Below are positions 1 to 14,100 of a stretch of DNA of 64,000 bases, one piece after another. The translations under genes were made by a program, and so were the position numbers. The stretch covers positions 95,655,190-95,719,189 of the forward strand of contig NC_084663.1 of the NCBI RefSeq assembly GCF_028389875.1, read 5' to 3'. The stretch comes from Rhea pennata (lineage: Eukaryota; Chordata; Aves; Rheiformes; Rheidae). Position 1 is the first letter of the stretch. Each line of letters opens with the position of its first letter. The notes beneath the pieces were generated by a model that saw only the letters and a list, made by a program, of their open reading frames with translations, ran no database searches and had not been told where the DNA came from.

Positions 1-1603
1 TTGCTTCAATAGGCACTTAGGCGGACATTCACAGAGGCTCTGCCCTCCCATTGATGTGTCCATGATATGAGCGCATCTGTAGTCAAAGTTCAGGTATTCA
101 CTAATTTCTGTGAAATTGTCATCCTGTGACACACTGATCCTCTCTCACCTGGTAAGACTGAAACAGGAATGACCACATACATATTCAGTGATCTTTTATA
201 TTTATATAGCATCTTTCACCCAACACTTTCAACCAGAAAATGGTAATTAAGACAGGACTTTTACTCCAGCAATTTGTTTATTCAGTTTGCTTTATTTTCA
301 TCTTCTCATTAAGTGAAAGATACATACTTTTTAACTGCTTCAGTTTCTCTTACTTCTTTCCATTCTTCGTTCAGTGGAGAGGACAGAGAAATGGAATAGC
401 AACCACTGTTCTGCCTATTTGCAAGGGCATAACTAGGCCTGGCCACTTTTGGTTTTGATTCCTACCAATGAAAAAACAAATAATAAAAAGGACCACACAA
501 TTAGATATATAAAACAAATCACAAAACCAACCAACCAACCAAACAAAATCCCACAAGCCCGAAGCCCGCATGACTACACTGCATCACTGAAGAATCTTGC
601 TGGAGAGCAGAAGTGTAAACGTTAAAGTAACAGCATTTAGACTTATGTGCCACTGCTCAGAAAAAAAAAAGAAATATATATAGTCCTTTTAAAATACTTG
701 TAGGTCTTCGTTTGTTCATAGCCTCTCTCTAAAACAGTTTAGAAGCATTATTCAACCAAGTGAGGCAGAATTACTTTTGGCTGAGAAACAGGACCTGAAA
801 GCATGGAGACAGGTATGAGACTGTCTTACTAGGAATGGGTGCGCATGGTAGGTTTGAAAATCTAGCTCTCAAGAATTTCTCTAAAAATAATACAGATTTG
901 AATTGGAAGAAAGCAACTCAACTTTTAAGCTCCCAGTTTCATACCCAGACTGATCTGTCGTTTCTGTGCTTGCTACTGACTGGAACAAACATATACGCTT
1001 TGAAATGACAACAGCATGAGGTTGTGTTCAGACATTTATTCCTCAAATGGACATGTACTAGCACATTAACATGCACAGCCTCATCTCCTTAGCATCCTTG
1101 GAAATCATTTAGGTATTTCAAGCTGCAGAGCCCTCACTAGAAAAATCTAGAAGTATTTGGAATGAGTAAGGTGCACTGCTCCCCCTATACACACTACTGC
1201 CTCCACTCTGCTGCACCCAGTTTACTTATAGCTCAGGTGAAAAATGGGCCCATCACTGCCATCACTCCTACATTCATTAACTCTCATCTTGCCATCCTGG
1301 AGACACCACGAGGAATGTGAATTCCTGTAGCTTTAGGCATACGCAACTATGAGTCAACCAAAAGCTTCATTATTTGCCAATTACCAGTGCTGATGACGTC
1401 TGTACTATCTTTCTGTGGGCACAATCTAGCACTTTACTGGTAAGTCTTGCCCCATTATGAGGGATAAATCACAAATGTTATTGATTTTTTTTAAGCTGTG
1501 GATAAAGAAAGAATTTATTCTTGGCAATTGGCTGATCTAAAATTTACTGGAATTTGTGAATGCCAACAGATGGTAGTAAGTCAAGCAACAACTACTCACT
1601 AAC
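1..1603 (-). other. SENP7 intron (left edge)
   Basis: No exon matching the next part of SENP7 was found. AT-rich intronic sequence with short A tracts. An open frame on the minus strand over roughly 1-139 has four cysteines but does not match SENP7. Confidence 0.6.
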
Positions 1604-1866
1604 CTGAAATGCAGGCTCATGCGCACTTGAGGTATTCTCTTTCGGTATACATTGCTTTAGTAGATCCTGACTGTAACTCATAAAAGAGCTCTCTTCAGCA
1701 GAAAGATCCTTAAACAAAGGTACAGCTTGCCTCAAAGACAAAAACTCAGAGAGATCTGGTGCTCTATTCTTCTTGCTCACATTTGTAATTAATTCAGTCA
1801 GTCTAACTTCTTCCCACTCTGTGAGTGGTTGGGACAGTTCAAGAAAAATAAATTCACTAGATTTGG
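1604..1866 (-). CDS. SENP7: SENP7 last exon inside the window
   Basis: A 263-bp exon reads [20 protein letters not shown] and later [15 protein letters not shown], matching human [10 protein letters not shown] and FPLFQNLSSKESSF. It ends CAG|GTTAGT in phase 0. The protease-domain exons must follow left of base 1. Confidence 0.93.
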
Positions 1867-4800
1867 CTGGAAAATGAAAGAAAGGAAAATATTAGCACAT
1901 TAAAAAGGCAAAGCAGAACTGCGTCAACAGTTTCCATATCAAACTATAAAACTACCATTCTGATTTGTTTCAACAAGTCTCTACATAGAAGTGAAAAGAT
2001 TTGCATTACTATGCATATTCAAAAGGTATAAAACATTCATCCACACAAATTTAATAGTAACTTCTGAAGGTTTCTATTAGAACAGGAATGTAATCAAGGT
2101 AAATAAACCTAAGATAAAAGAGAGTGCTGCAGCTGCAGACTCAGCTTCCACTCTTTTCACTGGGATATTTGTCTACAAATGCCACTGGTAATTTTGATAA
2201 ACCTAGATCTAGAAATGTACAGGTAACTCACTGCTAACATGTAATTCAGTCTTTCTGAATTCAGTCAATTCTTTAAACAACTCAAGCTCCTTAGGCAAAG
2301 TTAACATTAACTGTATTTTTTTCCCCAGAGGTGGTGACTGTATAGAGTAAAAGAACTGTTAAATTTCACAAAGGCAACTCTGATATCATAACTGCAGTAG
2401 ATATCATTTCGTAATCATTTTGCTAATGTAAAAATATTGTGGGATTGTGCCAATCTTTGAATACTTGAACTTGAGTAAAAGTTACACTCAGTTCTTACAG
2501 AGCTTCACTGCAGAAAAACAAGTAAATCCAGTCCACAAGACCCTACAGACTAAATATCCCATTTAGCTGCTAGGGGAAATTTTCTCTAATAATATTGCAT
2601 TGGTCTGGTACAGTCTTGTCAAAGATTAAAAATCAGCAATTATCTTCCAAGCCATTCTTCTAGCACATACACTACCTCAAAAGTAAGGAAACTTAAAACA
2701 TCCTGTTTATTTTTAAGAGAGTGCAACTTTACATACAAGCCTAGTTTAAAAAGACCTCCACATACAGATCACAATGTAACACAGTTCAAAAGTCTTTCTT
2801 ACTAAGTAGCAGTGGTTTTGAACCACTTGTCTTCCAAACACAAGTAAAGAGAGGCATTTTGGAAAAGCAAAACTGATCAACTTTTATCTTTAAAAAGGTA
2901 TAGTCTTCCTCAATATTCAGAAGTGTGAGTATAAAATACTCATAAAATAACCCCATATACTACACCTTTTATTCATGCTTTAGAAGAGTGATTACTCACA
3001 TGGCTTGCTGAAAATAGACTTTCCTAATTGGGTTTCAATATTTTCTACATAATCTGCAGACAACCAAAGGAAAATGATTGTCCTTGAAGAACAGCCACCG
3101 TCACTTCTCCACAGACCAAACCTCCTCAGATCCAGAGTATCAACTGTCAGCTTAATATTCTTATTAAGAGCCACTGTAGAAAACAGGATTTAAAATAACC
3201 ACAACTTACACAGCCATAGATAATTATAAAGGCATACTACATAATTACTACAGTGCATATGATCAAAGTATATTAAAACTATTCTTGCAGATTTTATTCC
3301 TGCCACTACACCAAATAGATTTAGAATTTAGCATTTAAATCACTCTTTCCAAACTATATAACACAGAGTTACCAAATTGTAACACCAAAAGCTAAACATC
3401 TAAATGCATAATTCTCCATAAATTCAAAAATTACACTTTTGCTCAGAATAATCTCAGTTAATACCTACAAATACACAAAAGATTAATTCCAAGTCACGAA
3501 CTCCTATTTTCTTTCCATCAATTCGTCAATTCAGAACTACTCCCAAACTTTTTCCTGTCAGTTATCACACACTACCTTTGGAAAATCGATTGAATGCAAA
3601 CCTATAGAGTTATGTTCCTCTTGGCTTAGGCAACTCACACATTTAACATACCAGAGGGCCTAAATTTCCGTTCTCAAAAGACTGATGTTTCACCTCAGAA
3701 ACATGAATGGTCATATTTACCACAATTTGTCACTTAAATATGCAGAATCGCAAGAGTAAGGCCCCTAAAACAAGTTCATCTGAAAAGTGTAAGGAACTGC
3801 TAAGTTATCAATACTTACATACTAGACATCAAGTTTTATTTATTGATAAATTTATATATTTCAGAGAGGCTTCAATGTCTTTGTAAAAGCAAATAAGGAT
3901 ATAAAATATTTAAAACCAAAACATATACAAAATATTTTCATACAGTATTTGCAAGATTAAAAGTTAAGAGAAAGATAAAGAAAGAAAATTATCTTACCTT
4001 GAAATGGGATCATAATATACTTGGTTGTAAACTGAAATAAAATTAAAACAATAATAGTACAATAGTGTGTTTAATAAACACTATTTATTTATCTAATAAA
4101 TATATACTATCGGCACTTTGGCTGAAGATCGTCATCTTTATTGAGAAGAGAGTTTTCTCCTACCTTAATATACTAAGCACAAAAAATGAAGTCATTTTTT
4201 CCAAGGTAAAATTCTCATGTTCCACTTAAAAACACTGATTTTAAAAATATCTCAAATCATCCTTCAAATGATTTTGGCACATTTAGGAGATCTCTATGAA
4301 ATTTTTTCATTACTGCATGAGAACTGCTCTAAAAACTCATTTTTAAATATTCTAAAAATAGCATCATAATACTGCAACTTACCTTAGCATGACCTGTTGA
4401 TGACCACTTAAATCTCCCAATGTATAGACTAGTAAATCCAATCTCCAGTGCTGGGTTCATCTGTTCACTAGGTGTGCCACCAGAAGGTAAGATGACAGGA
4501 CATGTATCTTCAACTGACTCCATTAAAAGCTGTAAAATAAAAAAGGAATATTTGTTACAGGGCTTGGAATGAAGTATTTCCCTCCTGTAATCTTACAAAT
4601 TTTCTCTTTAAGCTTGTAAGAATTTACTCTCATACCTAACTTCCATGTAAAATTTCTGTATTAAAAGCTTAGGTTATCATTATCATTACTGACAACCTTC
4701 AAGGGCTGAACAGTAACTTGCTCCAAGTCTGAATTTCACACTGCCAAGACATAACCTGTTCTCTTCACCAATCTAAACCCAAGTGAAAACTCACAGCAAA

Positions 4801-7800
4801 ACCACCAAAATCTCTCTTTTGATATCAAAGATACAGGATCGATCCAATACAATGCCTACGCTCAGAGTGATGCATCTGGGAGAAGAGGCAGCAGCGGCTC
4901 TTCTGACTTGTTTCAAAATTAGAGAAACCCAAAATCCAGGTCAAATACAGCAGCACAAGGCTCGCAAAGTCCAAAAGGGGCAATGATCTTTACAGAGAGT
5001 TTTAGATTCAAATTCCAGTGGTAGTCATAAAGGAAAGGGAACAACTTTACTCTATCCCTTCTACTATCCACAAAGATTCTTAAACTTCTTTATGCACAAT
5101 AGAAAACTGGATGACAAAAAGAAACTATTGACTCAAACTACAATAAATAGCCCAAAATTGTGGGGAGGGGGGGAGAAACATTTTCAGAGAAATACCTCCA
5201 TCATATTCACTTCTAGTGCAGGCTACTATTTAATCTTTCCTGTTTTGTAATATCAAATATTTCCAAAAGTTTTTGAAATATGAATTGCATGGTATGTTAT
5301 AGAACCATTCAAATATCACATCCAGAAATTTTCTCTGAAAACTGTCCAGAATTTGATCAATGAAATAAATTACTACAGCTACCGCTTGTTGCTAGCACTA
5401 ATCATACCTGCTCACTTTTCTCATGTCCTAACATGCACTGTACAAATAAACAGATTGGCATAACACACAGCCCAAAATTGGACTACCTGCTCTGTGTGAC
5501 TTTCCATCTTGTCTTCCATTAGCATTTTTGAGAAAGGCAAATCAGACTCTTGGTCTGTTTCTTTATTATCAGTGATGTTATCCTGCAGTGGCTCTGCGGA
5601 TTTTGGTTCAGAAGAGCCATCCTCATCATCACTGGAAAGGACAACTGAAGAGGTGAAAAAAATATTTTTATATATATACACTACAAGATGCAAGTTTAAG
5701 AATATTTTGCACATTGTAAATTTCAAAAGAGTAAAGAATATTCTCTCCTTTAGTATGTAACATCAAAGCACACTGCCCCACCCAGACAGAGTTGGTGTGA
5801 ACGCAAGCGTATATAACAAGAAGCACTGCTTTGTAACTTTACCAGCACTTCTCACCCAAGGTTCTCAAAATTTTATTTAGATAAGAATACCTGCTTCAAC
5901 AAAGAAAGTTTATATTTCTCTCAACATCTTTAAAAATACAAACTTGCATTTCCATAGTCACAAAATAAGCTGTAGAATACAGACTAGAATTAGAAAATCC
6001 TGCTGTCCACGCTGTTTCTTAAGTACAGGACCCTCCACACTCCAGTACATCATAGTGAGCACTGTTCTCTAACTTGCACAATGCATTACAAACATTATGT
6101 TTTTTGTCCTCAATCTTTTGTTCCATATGAAAACAAAATATTTTTCTCCAGATGAGATATATATACTGACTAGTCATATACAAGTTTTCCCAAGATCTAG
6201 GCATATCAGTGGTAACTGCCAACACCACAGATACAGTACATACTTGGCTCAACTGAAACAAGTGGCCGATTACCCCTGCAGATTCTGTTCCGCAACTTGC
6301 TCAGATACTGCGACGTGTCCACCGTTAACTTCCTGATGGTACTGACTCTTGGTGAAATCGTGTCCTCACCAGTGGTAGGAAGCTGCTTCTCCAATAAGTT
6401 CCTAGGAGGAGACTCTGAGCCAAGTACCTCTGCGCAGTTGTAAGCAGACCTCAAATGGACGTGGGTGGAAGCATCTTCACAGTGTGCCTCTAACAGCTGC
6501 GGAATACAGTCCCGCACTAGGCTAGACCTGTGACCTTGCTCATCCTCACAGAGGTTTCTGCAGCCAGGAGACTGAGTTGAACTCAATCTTTGCTCTTTCT
6601 AGAAAACAGGAATCAGAAACTGGGTACATGTTTATTTCTTGACCTTCCTATGATAGTTCCGATCAGTGAACATTGGGACTTTGTAACATGCTAGATAAAA
6701 TAATTACTGCTTAATGCAGCTGTACTTTAGAGCTCACGTCAGGGTAATTCCTCCCCCTTTATCTCAAAGGTTATTATATAAAGGTAAGAGGAAGAGCCTT
6801 TTAAAAGCATACTATATTCCCTCTTCAAACTGAACAAGAAACTGTATCTGATCTTTTAGCAACCCTCTTATAGTCTGACAACAAAAGACCAAGAACTAGC
6901 AATGTTCATTACTTTGCAAATGTATTGCTTTGTCAACCAGGTGACAGGACTCTGTACCTACCTATACCAGTGGGTTTTTAAAAACAAGCTAACAGATATA
7001 CCTTTATCATATTAAAATTCTTGAATAGCCTGAATATAAATCACAACTTATACTTGACTAATTCTCTTAACCTTTTTTTCTTCCCCCAAAAAATCTTAGT
7101 GACTGATCAGAATAAAACTTTCGGAGATAGAATGACAGACTGAACAGGAGGGAGTAAGCTACCACCTTCAAGATTTCAATACCCTCATGTATATTTTATA
7201 AATTTTGTTTGAACATCCCTAATCAATTTCAAATCATCTCTGAAAGAAACTTTACTTCAGTGGCCTGATGACGTATTTCCCAAATAGTTTTGTTCCATAC
7301 TACTCACTGAAGGAAACACTGTCATTCATCTCCCTCTGCCTTTCAGCTACAACAAGCATGTTCTGATGTAGTGGAAAAAAAGCACACACACTTCCCAATT
7401 CATCACTGTACTCCTTTGCCTCAACAGGTATAAAGGTATCCCTAGATGACCTAGTTACAATTCCCGTATTTTGGATGTTGCTACTGCTGCTGAAGCAAGA
7501 GTGTGCATGTCTATATACATACACATTAAAATTAAGGATAACTTACAGATGATAGAAGCAATATTTCTGGAATGCGTGCATTACAATCATCGCTAAATCT
7601 TCTTTTCCTTTTCTTAGACTCAAAGGAGTCTGATCCCTTCCAACTAAGAGAAGTACTGTTCATGTTTTTGCTCCTCTTATCCACTTCAACATAGCTCTTG
7701 TTTTCTATGTCAAAATGTAAAAAAAAAAAAAAAAAATAAAAAACAAAGAGAAAATGAGGAAAGTGATTTAATGGATTATCCTTGAAAAATCTTTGTATTT

Positions 7801-10800
7801 CTTTGTATCTGTATCTGTTCTGTCTTAAAATGCATTCAAGCAGTCAGCTTCCACAAGAAAGTTCTTCCCTTTTAAAAATTGTGTTTGCTTGTCAGAATAA
7901 ATTCCCTAAAATAATTAGATAAAAATAACTATGGCAAAAATAACTAATATAGGAGTAGAACCAAATTCATACCTCCCTTCCAAGTAATAACTAGCATTCT
8001 ATATTCTACAAATCATCTTGAAGATTCTGCTGGATGAAAATTCTCCACGTCCTGTTTTAATCTTAAAATATTGCTAAATAGTGTTAGAAAGAAGGGTGCA
8101 TTCACCCCTAGAGAGTCAGCATAGAGCTCATTACTTTTCAGAAGAGAGTAAAAATATTGTTGTATATAGTATGAACATTTTAGTAGGAATCCCAAACCAT
8201 TTGAGCCTTCTAATACATTCCATTCTTGATTATAAAAGACTCTGTATACAGTCAGCATTATAATAATGGTACAATGAGGCTTCTTTCAATCTCCTTTTGT
8301 TTGTATATCCAAATCATCATGGCTTTTTTGCTACTTAAAAACACAACTTCAGTTATGTTAATTATGCAATATATTTTACCATATCTGTAAATACTGTATT
8401 TTGCAGAAACATATATCCTGTCTGCAACACCTTCTATTACCCTATTTCCTTGATCTTCTTATTTTAGAGTTAAGTATTTCCAAATGCTCCAAACATTTAT
8501 AGTGAAATCCTAGATTATTGCTCACTACAAACCTTTCTTCTGCAGCTCACATTTTCTAAAAGCGAAGACAAGATTATTGCTTTCTGATTCCTTAGAGGTT
8601 TCGATCAATTTACACTGGGCGTCGTCTGTCTTTCTCAGGCAATGCTCACTCCTGTAAAGAATATTAACTATGACTTATCTTTTATTTTGAAAGAATATTG
8701 AATGAAAAAAAAAAAAAAAAAAAAACAGAAACACGAGTCAGTTAGACCACAAACTTCTGCGCCTCTCATAAGCACGTGAAGCTTGACAAATGAAATGCAG
8801 ACTAACTCAGCTCACATTAGGAAAATACTCAGCTAGATACTCTGATGTTATTAACAAAATAAATGCTTCTGAAAGATGTACAATACATGCTTGACATCAA
8901 ACACTGAAATATTATTTTGCTGTAAAGCATAAATGCAAAAAGAATGGGTAACAAGAAGAACAGTTAGTTGATTCTATCCTTGCCTTTGTCATGAATGTCA
9001 TGGGATTGAGGCAATGTATTTAAAATTTAAACTGCTAATAGAGTCCACTCTATAAGTTCCTGCTACAAGAAAAGATTTGAAAAGAGATTTCCTGCTCAAA
9101 GGAGCCTGAAACACTAACTTGAAGAGGAATGAAACAAACAAACAAAAAAATCCTTAACAAATAACAACCATGTAACCAGGGACACAAGAGACAGAAGAGG
9201 AAAAAAAGATTACAGTAAGGAAAGCTAGGAAAACCACAGGCTCTCAGCTGAGCTGGCAGGTTCATTCTAAAAGGGAGGACATGCTAGAAATTTTTTCTTT
9301 CCTATTTTTTTGTAACAGAAGAAAAAACTTAATATTCCAAGAGGTCCTGATAGACTGAACAGTATGATATCATCACATTTAAGGTCTGACCTTGTACGCA
9401 CATATACTTTCAGTTTCTCTAAAGGTTAGTTACAGCTGACAAAAGTCTATATAATGTACTTTGGTTTCAAATGTATGCATTATGATACCATATTTAATTA
9501 CACGGTCACAATATTTTCTCACGGGAACTTAATTACATTCAATACATAAGACTTCTTAGAATTTATCAGGCTTATATTGTCAAAAAATAAAACTGACCTG
9601 CATGATGCCAACCTCATTTGCTGCGGGAGTTCAAAGCAAGCAAAAAAAATAAAGGAAGATTTCATGGATAAAATACTTTGACACTGCTCTGGAAAAATCT
9701 TTTCCATTCCTCCTTTTGTCACTTCACTTAATCCAAAGCGATTTTGATTTCATCATTTTATATGAGGCCAGCTTACAATCTTGCAGTCCAATTTGCAAAA
9801 TGCAAGGTAATGACTACAATGACTTAAATCACTGATGGTTGAGCTTGAACTTGTAAAGAACGCCACCAACCATGGGAAAGAAGACTCTTGGCATCTCTAA
9901 TTAGATGTCCAAAACTACTGGACACTTTCTAAACAGATGCCTGTTCTTCAGTGCCATATCTGTAAACTGAAGCATCACTGTTCTTTTGGAAAATTGTGAA
10001 GATATAAATAGAATAAAGATTTCCAAAGTGCTCAGATACTACAGTAATGAACACTATATAAACAATACAAAGAAATTAATAATTCTTTCTCAGTTCACAA
10101 TGAATAATGCATGAAGCCATATAAAGAAAAGACATTCAATAAGCATTGTACACAGTGTGCACTGAACAAGATAGGGCCTTCTAGAACAGCTCTAGCTCTG
10201 GAACAACCTCACTCTAGGGTTTTGGAAGTTATCTATATGTATATCTTTATTTAAATATATCTGCATGAATAACAACTATATTGATCTGTTTTAAAAAGAA
10301 CACACAAAACCATTAAGTGCTTCTTAGCATTTAACATCAACACTGCAATCCAGACATTTTAACATGAAATAGGAAAAATTTCAATAGGAATGTTTCAGCT
10401 ACATGCTGAACATAGTCTATACACAAATTCTACATGTTTTATTCTTATTTCTAATCTTCATAGATGCTAACTCAGCTTAAAATGCACCACTTTATAAGCA
10501 GATGCATAACCTAAGAAATTAAGAAGTATATACTGAAGTGTTCTCAACAACCATGATAACTATGAAGCACACTTCTACACAACTCTGTTTCTTCATGTTT
10601 AAGATGAACTTAATATTCATCATATTGATAGGTCAGTGTGATTTAAGTAAATGCATTTTACATTGGGTTGCAGTGAACAAAGAATGCAAAACCCATCAAT
10701 TCTGTAACATTCACAGAAAGAAAGGAGACAGAGAACTTGTAGGAAGCTTTAGCTGATAGAGGGAGGTTAACTTGACACCACCCTGATCTTATCACTCACA

Positions 10801-11075
10801 GTTCTTTGACTAACCTGAGATTTCCATAGTACAAAACAGGTATGATTTTCAGTAAAACAGATTCTGCACACCAACTACCCTGGTAACACAAAGGAATCTC
10901 AGTATGGCTGTGTGTGTATGTACACATGTGTGTGCATACGCTTGTATACACACACAATGCGGGGGGGAGAGAGAAACCTTTACTCTGCACCAGAAGAAAA
11001 GACCCCAGCAGAGGCTGCGGCAAGAATATCCTATGCACAGACATTAGCTACAGGGAGATGATTAAGATCCAAACA

Positions 11076-11117
<42 letters not shown>

Positions 11118-14100
11118 ATACTTCTTAAGTTCTCCACTTCCTATGTGTTATCTGTCAGAACTTGCATTAATATGCTGGTCACTATGGCAGGGTGGAGGTG
11201 GGGAATTAAAAAAAGCTCTTCATGCTGGTTTCTGCTAATAACTAGCTTTATCGAAAAGGTCTAACATTTTTACTGAAAACACTAGAAAAGTACATCACAG
11301 AAATAGAAAACTAATCCTTCATGCAATGAACAATCCCAAGACTAAAGCGAGCTGAGTACACCAGCTACTGGAACACTGACTCAGGCCTTTTTGACTCAGA
11401 AAGACACACAGAACTAGAGAAAATACAGACTTTATTTAACCTTGGTTAATATAGAGCTAGTTCCATGCTCATGTAAAAGGTGTGGATTCCCCTCTATGTC
11501 CTTAATGCTTTTAGTCATTAGGCATTATTCTCTTTGGGTGTTTACACAGAAGAAATCTCTATACAGCATTAGCTATTTCAGTACTAAAGAGTCTAAACTA
11601 CTGTTGCTTAGCATAATACTCAACAGCTGCCATTAAGGTATTAGACTGAAAACATATGCAAGATGTTTCCTGAGATTTAGAGAGCTACATACAAAAAGAA
11701 GAAAATATGGAGTTTTGAATACAGGCATTGCCATCATTCAAAACAATACTGAGTGGAAAACTAGGATACTATATATTACAGATCTTAAAAGATTTTGTAG
11801 TCAAAAAAGACTTAGTCTACTGCTTATTAAAATACATGCAGTAGTTTTAAAGTGACTTAAGAGACAATCTAATAAACTGTTCTAAATCCCTCATTTTAAA
11901 ATGCAGCTTTGTCAGATCAATTTAAGCAATAACAGAGACCCCCAACAGAAAAATGACAGCAATCTTCAATAATTCAGGATCTCTAAGATGCTCATGTATC
12001 ATAATGAGCAATATGACTTACTCTTCTAAAGATTTATGATTTCTTTAACCTGGAAACTGCTGATCATTCCTGCCCTCACAAACTATTCTTCTTTACTTTT
12101 CTCATCATATTTCCTCCTCTAAAATTTCATGCTATTTGTCCCTGTGGATACTTTAGTTTTAAGCAAAGAGAAAGACACACAAGACAAAAAAAAAAAAAAA
12201 AAGGTTACTCTGAATTCAACTGCCATCTTAGACTGAGACAAGTATTATATAATTCTAACCACTCATTTCTACTCATTTTGCATGTCAAGTACTGTTATGA
12301 TGCTCAGTCAAGGTAAATACAAGAAGAAAAGAGGGAAAATAGCTTCTAGGCAGTGAGAAAACAATCTCTCAAACAATAGCACTTTGTTGATGCACTTGCA
12401 ACCAGTGATGGATTAATGAAAAAGAAATGAATGATAACATATATGCAATTTGGAGAAATTTTTTAAAGAAATTACTTGAAACCATGCTAGAAAACATAAC
12501 AGCAACAGGAAAGCAAGACTTTGGTTCTAGACACAAAACCAACTGAAATATTTTTGAAATACAGCCACTTATGCAGACCAAAAACATTGTTTTGTTGGAA
12601 ATGGCATCCTTCTAGGAAAGGACAGTAGCATAGTAACATCAGGTACAGCAAAAATCAGAATAAATGCAACGTTAAAACAGCTATTTGCAGCAAAATATTA
12701 GTTTGCACTCAGGAAATTCAACTTCTGCTTCAGGACAGTGTCCTAAAAACTGTTCCAGTGAAATTGTTTTCCATTGTGAAGTCATGTTATTTCAGGAAGA
12801 CTGGCAAAATCAGCAGTGAACAACATACCTTTTGGACAGAAAAGAACTTTCATGAGGAGGACTTAATATTTGACATGTCTGTAGGCTGGCAACAGACGAT
12901 GAGGGTGGTTGACCTGATTGTAACTTGTCAGCATCTGATAAATTAGCATCAATTATTATATTTCTCTTTATGTATTTTCTTCCAATTCTCGTCCTCAGGA
13001 CATTCGTCAAGATAACTTTGGGTTGCCTGCCATACATATAACAATAAATCATAAATACTGCACTCAAATCTAGAAAAAGAAACTTCTAATTAAAACTGTG
13101 TTATCTTAGTGTCTTGATAATCCTCAACATCATTAAATAGTATCACTTTTTTCCCCTCTGTTTTTCAGAGACATAGAACAAAATCCTCCACAAAGGAACT
13201 TGAAATCCAAGGCAAACAGATAAATACAAAAAGTAGTAAGAAATCGGGGAAAGAGTTTGTGTAAGACTTGATGCATCATTTCACCATAACCAGATACTAT
13301 TCACACCACATTGCCACTAACACATCATGTTAACACTATTTAGCAACTGGTAAATCCTTATTGCTAAATAGTTTTCATGTAATACCTATATATATTTCTC
13401 AGAATTATGGAGTAAGAAAATCTTGATTTTCCTATGAACAAAAAGCCTCCAGGAAAACATATTGGATTTCCTCAAGCACTTAGTCAACAGGTAGAAAGCA
13501 GAACACACACAAAAATTTAGCAGTAGATTTTGTTTCTTCACCCCTCATTTTCTAGCTGGCATTCTGCAACACAGTAATTGCAAGGCCCAGAAGAACATCT
13601 GCAAGCGTTACAAAGGACAAGCATTAAAAATAAGCTAAACAAAACATGAAGATGTAACTACTTGAACAGTGATGTGCAGGAGCAGCACAACACATTTGAT
13701 ACAATGCAACTGCAGCCAGTTTGCTGTGTAGCCTTTGACTTATTTCCCTCTTTCGCAAATGGGGATTTAAATTCTACTATTTCCTTTGCAATTCATTTTG
13801 GATTACTATGTAAGCCATGGCCTTTCTTGAATGTGTTTGGAATAATGCTGTCCTCTGGATGTCCGCTGTATATCTTCTCTGTTGTCTGCATTCATCCATG
13901 AAGCACACTCCATTATAGACTGTGTAATGTCTGGGAGAATCTGGATCTCCTGTTGCACTGAGATTTTCTTTTTATCAAGAGGCTACCTCAGGGACAAGCA
14001 GTTGCAGAGATATGCAGCTGATCAGCAGTGAGGCTATGGCTTAGAAGGCAAGCCTGATAGAGAAGAGAACAGCACTCTGGATACAGTAACTTTGGACTCC

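Larger units (their letters stand above)
1867..8532 (-). other. SENP7 short introns between the 1.6-kb and 8.5-kb exons
   Basis: Introns of about 0.35-1.1 kb separate the exons listed here. They are AT-rich, with an A tract around 7717-7736. I see no mobile element or extra exon. Confidence 0.7.

Noticed and set aside
1-139. Minus-strand open frame at the left edge with cysteines (LCECPPKC)
   Set aside because: It does not match the next part of SENP7 and has no clear splice acceptor; it sits inside a SENP7 intron and is probably chance.
4783-4986. Plus-strand frame containing ISLLIS, which resembles a human SENP7 phrase
   Set aside because: Wrong strand for SENP7; the similarity is a short coincidence and no splice sites support it.
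10914-11264. 116-codon plus-strand frame with a poly-Phe run
   Set aside because: Made by a TG/CA microsatellite and a 36-T run within a SENP7 intron.
12169-12203. A tracts and other homopolymers as possible tails of processed pseudogenes
   Set aside because: No coding-like or transcript-like sequence with target-site duplications lies beside them.
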